From positions 1 through 43,565 of the forward strand of contig JAKISX010000006.1 in the NCBI GenBank assembly GCA_021648405.1: DNA of 43,565 nucleotides. Direction: 5' to 3'. How positions within the stretch are numbered: the first letter of the stretch is position 1; each line of letters starts with the position of its first letter. Shown in pieces: positions 34,074 to 42,726 of this stretch. The DNA is from Sulfurimonas sp. (GTDB taxonomy: Bacteria > Campylobacterota > Campylobacteria > Campylobacterales > Sulfurimonadaceae). Under the pieces are notes generated by a model. The model was given only the letters and a program-made list of their open reading frames with translations. It was not told the origin of the DNA and did not search any database. The position numbers and the translations under genes were made by a program.

Positions 34074-35807
34074 TTATTTACTTATTTCAACTTTTTCTTC
34101 TTGATATGATGCACTTTTACCAGAGAAACTAGGTAGTGAACTTGTAAGGGTATTTACACCTTTTGTTCCACTGTAGATTAAAACACAATCTTCTCTTATG
34201 TTATCGTTTATTTTTACTTTTAATTTTAAACTGCCATATTTTGAACTTATCGTGATAAGTTCATCCTCTTTAAAACCAAGTTTAGTATTAAGATAAACAT
34301 TCTTTTGGCGGTTAAACTGTGAATTTTGACTTTTATGACTTTTTGAAGTGATTAAAAATAATCTTTTATCATCAAATTTTGGCATATCAAACTCTTCTAA
34401 AAAGGTAAATTCACCATCACTTGTATCAAATCCACTTTTGTATGGAATCTCTTCTCTCCCTTTTACTTGCCAACAACCATCTTCACTTTTAGTCGCAAAA
34501 TTTTTAAAATACTCAATATATTCAGCCTCACTCTTTAATTTTATATCAAAACTATCACAAAGAAAAGCACTCAAATCATATTCACTAATCCCATAATCAG
34601 ATTCCAATACACGAGGCATATTTATAATTGCATTGTGCGAATAAGAGGTTCTAATATCATTTTTGCACAAAAAATTCTTAGCTGGTATAACTAGATGCGC
34701 TATGGCGCTTGATTCATTTTCATCTAAACCAAAATAGATTATATTTTTTACCTGAGATATCTCTTTTGTAACTCTATAAGAATTTGGCATTTGAGAAAGA
34801 GGATTTGTTCCTTGAATAAACACAGTTTTAAACTCACTAAATTTTGTATCTACTTTTGATACTTTTTTTGCTTTTGTATTAAATGGAGAATCTATCGCTT
34901 CTTTTGAATCACCAAGATAAGCTACACCACACCCCTCTTTAGAAAATAAACCAAGATTTACAGCAAAAGCATCTATTGCACGCATCACATCAGCACCATC
35001 ACGATATTTCTGAACTCCAACTCCACAAACAATTGCTACTTTTTTACCTTGAGTAAAAGTTAAAAGCTCATTAATTTGGGCTAAAGTTACATCTATAAAA
35101 TCAAGTGTTTTTATTATACGAACAGTTTGTGTTAATTCATAATAATCTTCATATTCACTAGCAAATTTTTCCAAATAAACCTCATCAAAGTTCATCTCAA
35201 TATGTAAAAATCTATTCAAAAGCAATGCTAAAAGCAAATCTGAATGTGGTTTTATCTGTATATATAAATCTGCTATTGAAGCGATTTTAGTTTTTATTGG
35301 GTCAATTACTATAATCTTTTTATCTTTTAATATTGGTAATAAATGCGAATTTGTAACATGCGGATTTCTTCCCCAAATTATTACCACATCTGATTTTGAT
35401 ATTTCACTTAATGGCATATTTTTATTGCTTCCTCGACCCTCAATAATTCCAGCTTCACCAGCACCATCACATAAACTTCCATCTGTTAAAGTAGCTCCAA
35501 AAGAGGTAAAAAAATGGCTAGTTACATCTTGCATAAGTCCAAAATTTCCATTGCCCTTATAATGAAGTATTTCATCTTTAGGTGAATCTTGAAGTATCTC
35601 TTTTAATTTTAAAAGAGCCTCATCCATAGTGATTTCATCTCCATTGTATCTAGGTTTAGTTATGTATGAGAAATTTTCATAATGGTTTAAGTGTGGGCAT
35701 AAAAAACCATTAGTATGTCCATTTTTTTTTGGAGTTATTTTATTATTTTCATAAATTATCTCACAAGCATCAAAACAATCAAGTGGGCATGCAGTATTTT
35801 TACTCAT
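34074..35807 (-). CDS. Molybdopterin oxidoreductase, stand-alone cytoplasmic form
   Basis: This is a 577-residue member of the DMSO reductase/formate dehydrogenase superfamily, short for the group. The N-terminal [4Fe-4S] site is Cys7, Cys11, Cys15 and Cys37; the likely molybdenum ligand is Cys113 in DGSLCDGAGEAG. VVIIWGRNPHVTNSH and FIQGTNPLSQMPN are pterin-binding motifs, and a MopB C-terminal domain follows. There is no twin-arginine signal peptide, so it is cytoplasmic. No electron-transfer or membrane-anchor subunit is adjacent; the upstream gene encodes a HlyD-like adaptor (8-nt overlap). The substrate is unknown. Confidence 0.85.
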   Translation of the reverse strand: MSKNTACPLDCFDACEIIYENNKITPKKNGHTNGFLCPHLNHYENFSYITKPRYNGDEITMDEALLKLKEILQDSPKDEILHYKGNGNFGLMQDVTSHFFTSFGATLTDGSLCDGAGEAGIIEGRGSNKNMPLSEISKSDVVIIWGRNPHVTNSHLLPILKDKKIIVIDPIKTKIASIADLYIQIKPHSDLLLALLLNRFLHIEMNFDEVYLEKFASEYEDYYELTQTVRIIKTLDFIDVTLAQINELLTFTQGKKVAIVCGVGVQKYRDGADVMRAIDAFAVNLGLFSKEGCGVAYLGDSKEAIDSPFNTKAKKVSKVDTKFSEFKTVFIQGTNPLSQMPNSYRVTKEISQVKNIIYFGLDENESSAIAHLVIPAKNFLCKNDIRTSYSHNAIINMPRVLESDYGISEYDLSAFLCDSFDIKLKSEAEYIEYFKNFATKSEDGCWQVKGREEIPYKSGFDTSDGEFTFLEEFDMPKFDDKRLFLITSKSHKSQNSQFNRQKNVYLNTKLGFKEDELITISSKYGSLKLKVKINDNIREDCVLIYSGTKGVNTLTSSLPSFSGKSASYQEEKVEISK

Positions 35808-36597
35808 CTTTTAACTCAATTTTTACAAGTTTAGAGAAAATTTTTGGAGATTTAATAATTATATGTGCCAAATATTTTGAAATATTTTTTGAATCTGCAA
35901 TATTTATAACTCTATTTACTCTATAGTTTGTTTTTATGCCATCAATATATACTATTTTATTTTTTGCATCAGCTACATCATTTTTATTTAAATATATTGT
36001 TAATTTTGCTTTTGATACATCTGCAACTTTAGCTAAAGGGGTTGAAATATTTACAACTTGACCACTTTTAACAAGTAAGTCATAAAGTATATTTCCTTTT
36101 GCTCTTAAATTTTTGTCCTCTATTAGACGATTTAATTTTTTCTCTCTTAATTTTAAATCTGCTATTTGAATTTGAAAATTTTGTATCTCTTTTTTTGTGT
36201 TTAAAAGTAAATTTTCACTTGCAATTAAATCATAAAATTCTCTATTTTTTTCTATTTGTGATTTTATTTTTAAAGATTCTACTTTTTTATAATTTATTCT
36301 TTTTTTAACAGTAGTTTTTTCTATATTTATTAATATTTGTTTGGTTGACTTTACACTATCTGCTAAATATTCAAGCTTTTCTTTAATATACTTTAATTCT
36401 ATAGAGTCTAATGTAAAATCTATTTTAATATATGGTTCACTTGATAGTTTTGTACCCAACTTATCTTCATTTGAATAAACAACTAATCCAGATACATTTG
36501 AGCTAATATTCCTAATCTCATAAGGCTGTACCTTTGAATAATAAATATCTCCAAACAATACAATAACATTAAAAAATAAAATAAGTACCACTTTCAT
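35800..36597 (-). CDS. HlyD/MFP-type periplasmic adaptor
   Basis: This is a 265-residue protein with a signal peptide (MKVVLILFFNVIVLFGDIYYS). It has a biotinyl-lipoyl-like start (VQPYEIRNISSNVSGLVVYSNED), a long coiled-coil hairpin (about 70-165, Lys/Glu/Ile rich) and a return strand with VKSGQVVNISTPLAKVADVSKAK, the usual adaptor pattern. AAAGGT lies directly before its ATG. Adaptor proteins bridge inner-membrane pumps and TolC, but no pump gene is adjacent; the next gene is a molybdopterin oxidoreductase overlapping by 8 nt, an unusual pairing. Confidence 0.75.
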   Translation of the reverse strand: MKVVLILFFNVIVLFGDIYYSKVQPYEIRNISSNVSGLVVYSNEDKLGTKLSSEPYIKIDFTLDSIELKYIKEKLEYLADSVKSTKQILINIEKTTVKKRINYKKVESLKIKSQIEKNREFYDLIASENLLLNTKKEIQNFQIQIADLKLREKKLNRLIEDKNLRAKGNILYDLLVKSGQVVNISTPLAKVADVSKAKLTIYLNKNDVADAKNKIVYIDGIKTNYRVNRVINIADSKNISKYLAHIIIKSPKIFSKLVKIELKDE

Positions 36598-36710
36598 TCA
36601 TCTACCTTTGTAAGTAATTAAACCTATTTTACCATTTCATTATTAACATTCAAGCACATTTCATTTTAATTTTGATACTATGTAGTCAATATTTAATCAA
36701 AGGGTGTTTT

Positions 36711-37652
36711 ATGTCTGTTTTAGATAGTGTTGATGCGGCTACAAACTTAGCAAAAAATAATGAACTGCAACTTTTAGTCTTTAGAATTAGTGAACATGTA
36801 GAATCAGCGTATTATGCGATAAACGTTTTTAAAACCAGAGAGGTAGTTGAGTCTAAAAATCATTTTTTAACTCAAATACCAGCAGCTCACCCTTTGTTAG
36901 AGGGTACTATTACTCTTCGTGGATTACAGATTCCAATTCTAAACTTACCACAATGGCTTGAAATCACACTATCAAAAGAAGATAGCGCAAAATCTAACAT
37001 ACTTGTTTGTGATTTTAACGGCATTATAATTGGTCTTAGAATTATGGATGCTTATAGAGTTATCAAAAAAAACTGGAATGAGATGCATGCACCGGACAGC
37101 TATCGACAAAAAAATGGTGTAGTAATGAATCACACAAGATTGGAGAATGGTAGTTTATGTCTAATACTAGATTATGAAAAGCTTTTAGCTGATGTAATCC
37201 CTCAAGCTATGGTAGATGTACTTGAATCTCCTTCGAATTTAGATGATTTAGTAATCCCAAAAAAATTATCACAAGGTGTAGTTTTAATAGCTGAAGATTC
37301 AAAAACAGCACAAACACATCTAAGACAAATTTTTAAAAATTCAAAAATTTCTATGAAAATATTTGATAATGGAAAGCTTTTAATTGATTATATTTTTGCT
37401 ATGGATGATCCAACTATAATACCAGCTGTTATTACTGATATTGAGATGCCAGAGATGTCAGGTTTTACAGTAATTCAAGAGTTAAAAAAGAATCCTATGA
37501 CAAAAGATATTCCAATAATTGTAAATTCATCTATGACTGGAAGTAATAATAAGCGTGAGGCTGAAGTATTAGGTGCTGATGATTTTATAGATAAAACTAA
37601 AAGTCATAATGTAATTCCAATGATTATTAGTGTTATAAATAAGTGTGCTTAA
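36711..37652 (+). CDS. cheV: Chemotaxis coupling protein CheV (CheW-REC)
   Basis: CheV links chemoreceptors to CheA and has a phospho-tunable receiver. It has 313 residues from the ATG at 36711, preceded by AAAGGG; a longer frame adds 13 unlikely residues. The CheW domain covers about 10-170 (ELQLLVFRISE, YYAINVFKTREVV, LLEGTITLRGLQIPILNLP, SLCLILDYEKL). The receiver covers about 185-313: acidic pair EDS, phospho-acceptor Asp243 (ITDIEMPEMSG), NSSMTG and the DKTK lysine. It is monocistronic, ending at a hairpin terminator. Confidence 0.94.
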   Translation: MSVLDSVDAATNLAKNNELQLLVFRISEHVESAYYAINVFKTREVVESKNHFLTQIPAAHPLLEGTITLRGLQIPILNLPQWLEITLSKEDSAKSNILVCDFNGIIIGLRIMDAYRVIKKNWNEMHAPDSYRQKNGVVMNHTRLENGSLCLILDYEKLLADVIPQAMVDVLESPSNLDDLVIPKKLSQGVVLIAEDSKTAQTHLRQIFKNSKISMKIFDNGKLLIDYIFAMDDPTIIPAVITDIEMPEMSGFTVIQELKKNPMTKDIPIIVNSSMTGSNNKREAEVLGADDFIDKTKSHNVIPMIISVINKCA

Positions 37653-37685
37653 TATCATCATCTAAAGAGTAACATGGCAATCATA

Positions 37686-37708
37686 AGCAATGCAAGAGAT
37701 GCATTGCT
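37686..37708 (+). terminator. Hairpin terminator between cheV and oadB
   Basis: A perfect 9-bp stem, AGCAATGCA (37686-37694) / TGCATTGCT (37700-37708), has a five-base loop. On the plus strand it is followed by ATTTAAATCTTT, a moderate U-rich tail. It separates convergent cheV and oadB and could serve both. Confidence 0.65.
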
Positions 37709-37726
37709 ATTTAAATCTTTATCTTG

Positions 37727-39055
37727 CTAATGAAATAGTGAGATAAGTACACCAGCTGCTACAGCTGAACCAATAACACCCGCAACATTTGGACCCATTG
37801 CATGCATTAACAACATGTTTGTACGATCAGCTTCCATACCAATTTTATTTGATACACGAGCTGCCATTGGAACAGCTGAAACTCCAGCTGAACCAATTAA
37901 CGGATTTACTTTATGTCCAGGGAACAAATTCATAATTTTAGCCATTATTACACCTGAAGCTGTACCTAAAGAGAATGCAACAATACCAAGAGCCATAATA
38001 AACATAGTATCTGGAACTAAGAACTCCTCAGCTGCTAGTTTTGAGCCAACACCTAAGCCTAAAAAGATAGTTACTATATTGATAAGTGAATTTTGAAGAG
38101 TATCATTAAGACGCTCAACTACACCTGATTCTTTTAAGAAGTTACCAAACATAAATGCACCAACAAGTGGTGTAGCTGCTGGAAGAACTAAAATAGCAAG
38201 AGTTAGAACCAATATAGGAAAAACTAATTTCTCTAAACGAGATACATGACGAAGAGTTGTCATCTTGATTTTTCTCTCAGCCACTGTAGTTAGTGCTCTC
38301 ATAATTGGAGGTTGGATAATAGGTACCATAGCCATATAGCTATAAGATGCAACTGCAATAGCGCCTAAAAGCTCTGGGGCAAGTTTAGTTGCAATAAAAA
38401 TCGAGGTTGGTCCATCAGCCCCACCAATAATAGAGATAGCTGAAGCTTGTTGAAGTGTAAAATCAGCAAAACCCATTTGAGTTAATGCTACTGCGCCAAC
38501 AAGTGTTCCAAATATACCAAATTGAGCTGCTCCACCAAGAAGTGCAGTCTTAGGATTTGATAAGAGTGGTCCAAAATCGGTCATAGCTCCAACACCCATA
38601 AAAATAAGTATAGGAAACATCTCATTTGCTAGACCCATATTGTAAATAATACCCAAGAAACCATCCGCACCAGCGATACCCGCAATTGGAATATTGGCTA
38701 GTAATCCACCAAATGCAATTGGCAACAACAGTAGTGGCTCAAACCCTTTTCTAATAGCCAACCAAAACAGAAAAAATGTAACTAAAATCATAAGGATACG
38801 ACCCCCTGATTTATGAAAGTCACTTATCTCTTTTCCATCTACGGTTAACTCATCAGGATCAGGATACATGAACGCATATATCCCTGTTGATTTTAAAAAT
38901 CCACCTACCATTTCAGTAAAAGGTTGACTTTGATAAGTCTCCTCTTTATGAGTTGAAGAACCAGCGTTTTCAACGTAAGTTGAAGAACTTGCAAGCGCTG
39001 AAGTTGTACTAAAAAGTATAAATAAAGCAAGAGTTTTTAATATAAAAGATTTCAT
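37727..39055 (-). CDS. oadB: Sodium-pumping decarboxylase subunit beta (OadB type)
   Basis: This is the integral membrane subunit that couples carboxybiotin decarboxylation to Na+ export; 442 residues and about nine transmembrane segments. [48 protein letters not shown] and [18 protein letters not shown] are hallmark motifs, the last two near ion-binding sites. It begins with a clear signal-peptide-like segment ([14 protein letters not shown]) and a 35-residue Ser/Thr/Glu-rich stretch not usual for the family. It follows oadA by five bases. Confidence 0.93.
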   Translation of the reverse strand: MKSFILKTLALFILFSTTSALASSSTYVENAGSSTHKEETYQSQPFTEMVGGFLKSTGIYAFMYPDPDELTVDGKEISDFHKSGGRILMILVTFFLFWLAIRKGFEPLLLLPIAFGGLLANIPIAGIAGADGFLGIIYNMGLANEMFPILIFMGVGAMTDFGPLLSNPKTALLGGAAQFGIFGTLVGAVALTQMGFADFTLQQASAISIIGGADGPTSIFIATKLAPELLGAIAVASYSYMAMVPIIQPPIMRALTTVAERKIKMTTLRHVSRLEKLVFPILVLTLAILVLPAATPLVGAFMFGNFLKESGVVERLNDTLQNSLINIVTIFLGLGVGSKLAAEEFLVPDTMFIMALGIVAFSLGTASGVIMAKIMNLFPGHKVNPLIGSAGVSAVPMAARVSNKIGMEADRTNMLLMHAMGPNVAGVIGSAVAAGVLISLFH

Positions 39056-39060
39056 TAATA

Positions 39061-40857
39061 TTATCCTATTACTGCTACTAATTGACCTTCAACTACTTTG
39101 TCATTAGTAGCTACATTGATTGATTTAATAACACCGCCTTTTGGTGCTACAATATCTATCTCCATTTTCATAGATTCTAAAATCAAAATAACATCTCCCT
39201 CTTGCACACTTTGACCTGGATTCATGATTATTTTCCAAACACTACCTGGAAGAAGAGCTTTTATATCTAATTCATTACCAGATAATTTTGGAGCTGGAAC
39301 TGCTACTGATGCACTTTCTCCATTTACTGAAGTAACTTGAATATCTGCATCACCTTCTGCCACTTGAACACTAAATTTTTGACCATCTACTACTACTGTA
39401 TAATTTCCGTTACCCATATTTGTATTTCCTTCACAATCTTTTTTCATCTCTGATATTTTTCTAATATTTAATTCGCCATCGCCTTTAAGAAAAGCGATAC
39501 CTTTATCTTGACATGCTGCTACAATAAAAATATTTTCTTCAGTAATTTCCAAATTTTCTTTTTTTAATTCATCAATCGCATGCTGAAGAGATTTTGTTTC
39601 ATCTGCATTTGCAATATCAATAGCATTTTCAGTTGTAGGTTCTAATCCTAATTTTTCAGATGCAATTTTAACAATTTCTGGATCTGGAGCAACTGGTGTT
39701 TTTCCAAAGTAACCAAGAACCATTCTTCCGTATCCTGGTGCTATTGCTTTCCAAGGACCTTGCATTACATTATTAAGTGCCTGTTGGAAATAAAATTGAG
39801 AAACTGGTGTTACAGATGTACCATACCCACCTTTTTCAACAACCTCTGTCATTGCCGCAATAACTTCTGGAAATTTATCTAAAATACCATTATCACGCAT
39901 CATTTGGGTATTTGCAGTAAGTGCGCCACCTGGCATTGGAGAAAATGGAATCACTGGTGATACCATAGTAGCCTCTGGTGGCACAAAGTAGTCACTTAAA
40001 CAATTTTGCAACTCTTTTTCATATGTAAGAATTTTTTCAATCTCTAAACCACCAAGGTCAAAATTCATCCCTTTAGTAGCGTGAAGCATAGTTAAGATAT
40101 CTGGCTGAGAAGTTCCACCCGAAACAGGTGAAGCTGCCATATCAATACCATCTATTCCAGCATCAAGTGCAGCCATATAAGCTGCAACTGATACACCAGC
40201 CGTTTCATGAGTATGTAAACGAAGATGCGTATCTTCGCCTACAAGTTTTCTTGCCATTACAATCGTTTCATGAACTTTTTGTGGATTTGATGTTCCAGAA
40301 GCATCTTTAAAACAGATACTGTCATATGGGATGCCACTATCTAAAATTTCACGAAGAGTTTTTTCATAAAAATCAACACCATGAGCACCTTCGCAACCTG
40401 GCGGTAAATCCATCATTGTCACAACAACTTCATGCTTAAGCCCATAATGAGTGATTCTTTCACCTGAATATTTTAAGTTTTCAACATCATTTAAAGCATC
40501 AAAATTACGAATAGTTGTAGTTCCATGTTTTTTAAATAACTTTGCATGTAAATCAATTAATTCTTTTGAGCCAGTATCAAGCATTACAGTGTTTACACCA
40601 CGAGCTAGTGTTTGAAGATTTATATCAGGACCAACGATTTTACGAAATTTATCCATCATATCAAAAGCATCTTCTCGTAAATAAAAATAGAGTGATTGAA
40701 ATCTAGCCCCTCCACCAAATTCAAAATGATTTATGCCTGCTGTTTTTGCTGCTTCTACTGCTGGAAAAAAATCATCCATAAGTACGCGACCACCATAAAC
40801 GGATTGAAAACCATCACGAAAAGTTGTATCCATTATATCTATAAATTTTTTAGCCAT
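39061..40857 (-). CDS. oadA: Oxaloacetate decarboxylase alpha / pyruvate carboxylase subunit B
   Basis: This is a biotin-dependent carboxyltransferase of 598 residues. The HMGL-like TIM barrel starts [20 protein letters not shown] carries the carbamylated Lys, RLHTHETAG the metal-binding His pair, and [10 protein letters not shown] the following loop. A conserved PYC/OAD middle domain leads to a linker and the biotinyl domain, with biotin Lys564 in ESMKMEID. It closely resembles what is called PycB in Campylobacter, but the flanking oadG and oadB genes point to a Na+-pumping oxaloacetate decarboxylase. Direction of use in the cell is unresolved. Confidence 0.92.
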   Translation of the reverse strand: MAKKFIDIMDTTFRDGFQSVYGGRVLMDDFFPAVEAAKTAGINHFEFGGGARFQSLYFYLREDAFDMMDKFRKIVGPDINLQTLARGVNTVMLDTGSKELIDLHAKLFKKHGTTTIRNFDALNDVENLKYSGERITHYGLKHEVVVTMMDLPPGCEGAHGVDFYEKTLREILDSGIPYDSICFKDASGTSNPQKVHETIVMARKLVGEDTHLRLHTHETAGVSVAAYMAALDAGIDGIDMAASPVSGGTSQPDILTMLHATKGMNFDLGGLEIEKILTYEKELQNCLSDYFVPPEATMVSPVIPFSPMPGGALTANTQMMRDNGILDKFPEVIAAMTEVVEKGGYGTSVTPVSQFYFQQALNNVMQGPWKAIAPGYGRMVLGYFGKTPVAPDPEIVKIASEKLGLEPTTENAIDIANADETKSLQHAIDELKKENLEITEENIFIVAACQDKGIAFLKGDGELNIRKISEMKKDCEGNTNMGNGNYTVVVDGQKFSVQVAEGDADIQVTSVNGESASVAVPAPKLSGNELDIKALLPGSVWKIIMNPGQSVQEGDVILILESMKMEIDIVAPKGGVIKSINVATNDKVVEGQLVAVIG

Positions 40858-40865
40858 ATTAATCC

Positions 40866-41096
40866 TTAAGACTGTTTATGATGAGTTATTGCTGCACTTA
40901 TTGCTGCAATAACTTTTTTGTTATCTTGTTTAGCGTTAGCTGTATTTGTATTGTTAGCTTTTGGTTCTGGGAAAAATTTATGAGTGATAACTGACATTAG
41001 ATTTATCATCAATATCAATACAGCTAAAAATAAGAAAACTGTTCCCATCCCTAGACCCATAAATTTAAATCCCTCAATTATTAGGTTCTCTTCCAT
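40866..41096 (-). CDS. oadG: Sodium-pumping decarboxylase subunit gamma (OadG)
   Basis: OadG is the small membrane subunit that holds alpha and beta together and binds zinc; 76 residues. FKFMGLGMGTVFLFLAVL is the single transmembrane helix with the family motif. A Pro/Asn/Lys-rich periphery ends in a HHKQS tail that may bind zinc. I chose the ATG at 41096 because AAAGGTG lies just upstream; an upstream start adds 11 residues without support. It leads the operon (oadG-oadA-oadB). Confidence 0.88.
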   Translation of the reverse strand: MEENLIIEGFKFMGLGMGTVFLFLAVLILMINLMSVITHKFFPEPKANNTNTANAKQDNKKVIAAISAAITHHKQS

Positions 41097-41244
41097 AAAT
41101 TCACCTTTATAGTATATATTTTCACGCAATTGTATAATAAAGATGTTTAAAAACAGTTTTGAAAAAAAATTTCAATTTAAAAATAGCCAAGTTGTTACTT
41201 TTTGATTATATACTACACACAAATTTACTACTTGGATATAAATA

Positions 41245-41535
41245 ATGATAAAAAAAAATGTCAAAAAATTTGGACTTATAAATACAATTGAGGGATACTC
41301 ATATATTTTATTGGTTTTTGTAGCGATGCCAATGAAATACCTACTTGAAATTCCATCGGCTGTAAAAATAGTTGGTATGATTCATGGAGTATTATTTATT
41401 ATATTTTGTATATTTCTAGTATTAGCTTGGAATGAATCAAAGTGGTCACATAAAGAAAATATCATATTTTTTATAGCTTCATTAGTACCATTTGGAACCT
41501 TTTTTACAAAAAGTAAAATTAAAGCTTATGAATAA
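41245..41535 (+). CDS. DUF3817 membrane protein
   Basis: This is a 96-residue integral membrane protein of the DUF3817 family (YdzA-like). The hallmark pattern EGYSYILLVFVAMPMKY then PSAVKIVGMIHGVLFI is present, with three hydrophobic helices and a basic C-terminal end. Function is unknown. It is the first of three small membrane protein genes on the plus strand and is divergent from oadG across a 148-base gap. Confidence 0.85.
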   Translation: MIKKNVKKFGLINTIEGYSYILLVFVAMPMKYLLEIPSAVKIVGMIHGVLFIIFCIFLVLAWNESKWSHKENIIFFIASLVPFGTFFTKSKIKAYE

Positions 41536-41589
41536 AAAAAGCTTTAATTTGCTAGAATTACAAATATTTAGTAAATAAGGATTTTTTTT

Positions 41590-41892
41590 ATGATTGCTGG
41601 AATGTTTGAACAAGAATTTGTTGCATATATAATTTTTGGATTAATTTTAAACTTTTTATTTTCTATATTATTTGGTCTTTATTTAACAAAAAATATTGGC
41701 CTAGAAGAGATGATGAGATCAAAAGGTGAAAAACAACAATCTATTTTAATAAGCTTAAGTCTTTTTATTCCATACGCAAAAATGGCAATAACACTTTATA
41801 GAGTGGCAATTTTACAAATTTATTTTTTGAATAAAGGATATTCTCATAAAGAGTTTTGGATATATATTACTCATGCTCAAAAACAAAACTAA
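41590..41892 (+). CDS. Small membrane protein, unknown
   Basis: This is a 100-residue protein with one strong hydrophobic segment (about residues 10-32) and a second more amphipathic one (about 50-75), and an aromatic C-terminus (GYSHKEFWIYITHAQKQN). I recognise no family. AAGGA lies about nine bases upstream of the ATG. It lies 54 bases after the DUF3817 gene. Confidence 0.6.
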   Translation: MIAGMFEQEFVAYIIFGLILNFLFSILFGLYLTKNIGLEEMMRSKGEKQQSILISLSLFIPYAKMAITLYRVAILQIYFLNKGYSHKEFWIYITHAQKQN

Positions 41893-41924
41893 CCTATGAT
41901 ACCTTATCATGTTATAATAAAATC

Positions 41925-42089
41925 ATGAAAGACTACAAATTAAAACTAATTCTTAGCATATTAGCTGGTATTGTATTTTCCTTTATGTTTATAATACTAG
42001 CATTTGCACTTCCTGTAGAAAAAGAACAAACAATATTAAAAGCAAATAAAAATTTACTTGAGAAAATTTCTGATAACTTAAAAAAATAG
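41925..42089 (+). CDS. Very small membrane protein, 54 residues
   Basis: It starts at the ATG at 41925; longer frame readings lack support. One transmembrane helix (about residues 7-29, LILSILAGIVFSFMFIILAF) is followed by a short charged tail (VEKEQTILKANKNLLEK). GTTATAATAA just upstream is a -10-like match but very close to the start. No family recognised. It ends one base before the stop of the convergent gene. Confidence 0.45.
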   Translation: MKDYKLKLILSILAGIVFSFMFIILAFALPVEKEQTILKANKNLLEKISDNLKK

Positions 42090-42090
42090 A

Positions 42091-42603
42091 CTAAAGAGTC
42101 TTTTTTAATTTCATAAGACAAAGAGCATCATACCCATATTCAGGGTTTAGTTTAAAAGCACATGCTTGTAACGCTCTTGCACAATCCTCTAAGTGATTTA
42201 AATCATGATGCTGTGTCATTAAATCATTCAATAATATTTGAGCATCTTTTATATGTAAATTTTTAACTACACCTAAATTTTTATGTGCTAACTCATGTAG
42301 CTGTATAAGTATAATTTTCTTTTCATTATAGTTTTGTTTTCGAAGATTTAATATTAAATCTTCGAAAATATCGTTAGCTTTAAAAATTTGAGAAATGTAA
42401 TCCTCAACTAATTGAATAATAAACTCTTCATCTAAACCAAGCTCATTTTTTGCTTCATTTAAACTATATTTATAGCTTGAAAAATCTAAATTGTTAAATC
42501 TACTTTTAAATACATCATTGCATACTTTTTGTGCATAATCTAATGTAATTTCTATCTTTTTTTCTTTTGAAAGATTTGAATCAATTTTTAATTTATCAAA
42601 CAT
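42091..42603 (-). CDS. Unknown helical protein
   Basis: This is a 170-residue soluble protein, mainly helical and charged. IQLHELAHKNLGVVKNLHIKDAQ has His residues but does not match a zinc protease (HExxH is absent). Cys residues near the C-terminus (EDCARALQACAFKLN; ALCLMK) may be of interest. I recognise no family. It lies between convergent small genes and htpG, with a 123-base gap containing a hairpin upstream. Confidence 0.6.
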   Translation of the reverse strand: MFDKLKIDSNLSKEKKIEITLDYAQKVCNDVFKSRFNNLDFSSYKYSLNEAKNELGLDEEFIIQLVEDYISQIFKANDIFEDLILNLRKQNYNEKKIILIQLHELAHKNLGVVKNLHIKDAQILLNDLMTQHHDLNHLEDCARALQACAFKLNPEYGYDALCLMKLKKTL

Positions 42604-42687
42604 TATATTCCTGCTAGCTTAGTTTACTTTAAAATAACACATATAAAATCTTTATCTCATTAAAATCAAATTGTAATAATTAATCTT

Positions 42688-42718
42688 ATAGATAAGTGCT
42701 ACTAAAGCACTCATCTAT
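42688..42718 (-). terminator. Hairpin after htpG
   Basis: ATAGATAAGTGCT (42688-42700) pairs with AGCACTCATCTAT (42706-42718) around a five-base loop: 12 Watson-Crick pairs with one G-U in the minus-strand RNA. It lies eight bases after the htpG stop. No strong T run follows, so efficiency is uncertain. Confidence 0.6.
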
Positions 42719-42726
42719 TTATAACC

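Noticed and set aside
42091..42603. Zinc metalloprotease from the LHELAH segment
   Set aside because: The HExxH pattern is not met (HELAH is followed by no second ligand Glu and the protein is too short and charged for the known families).
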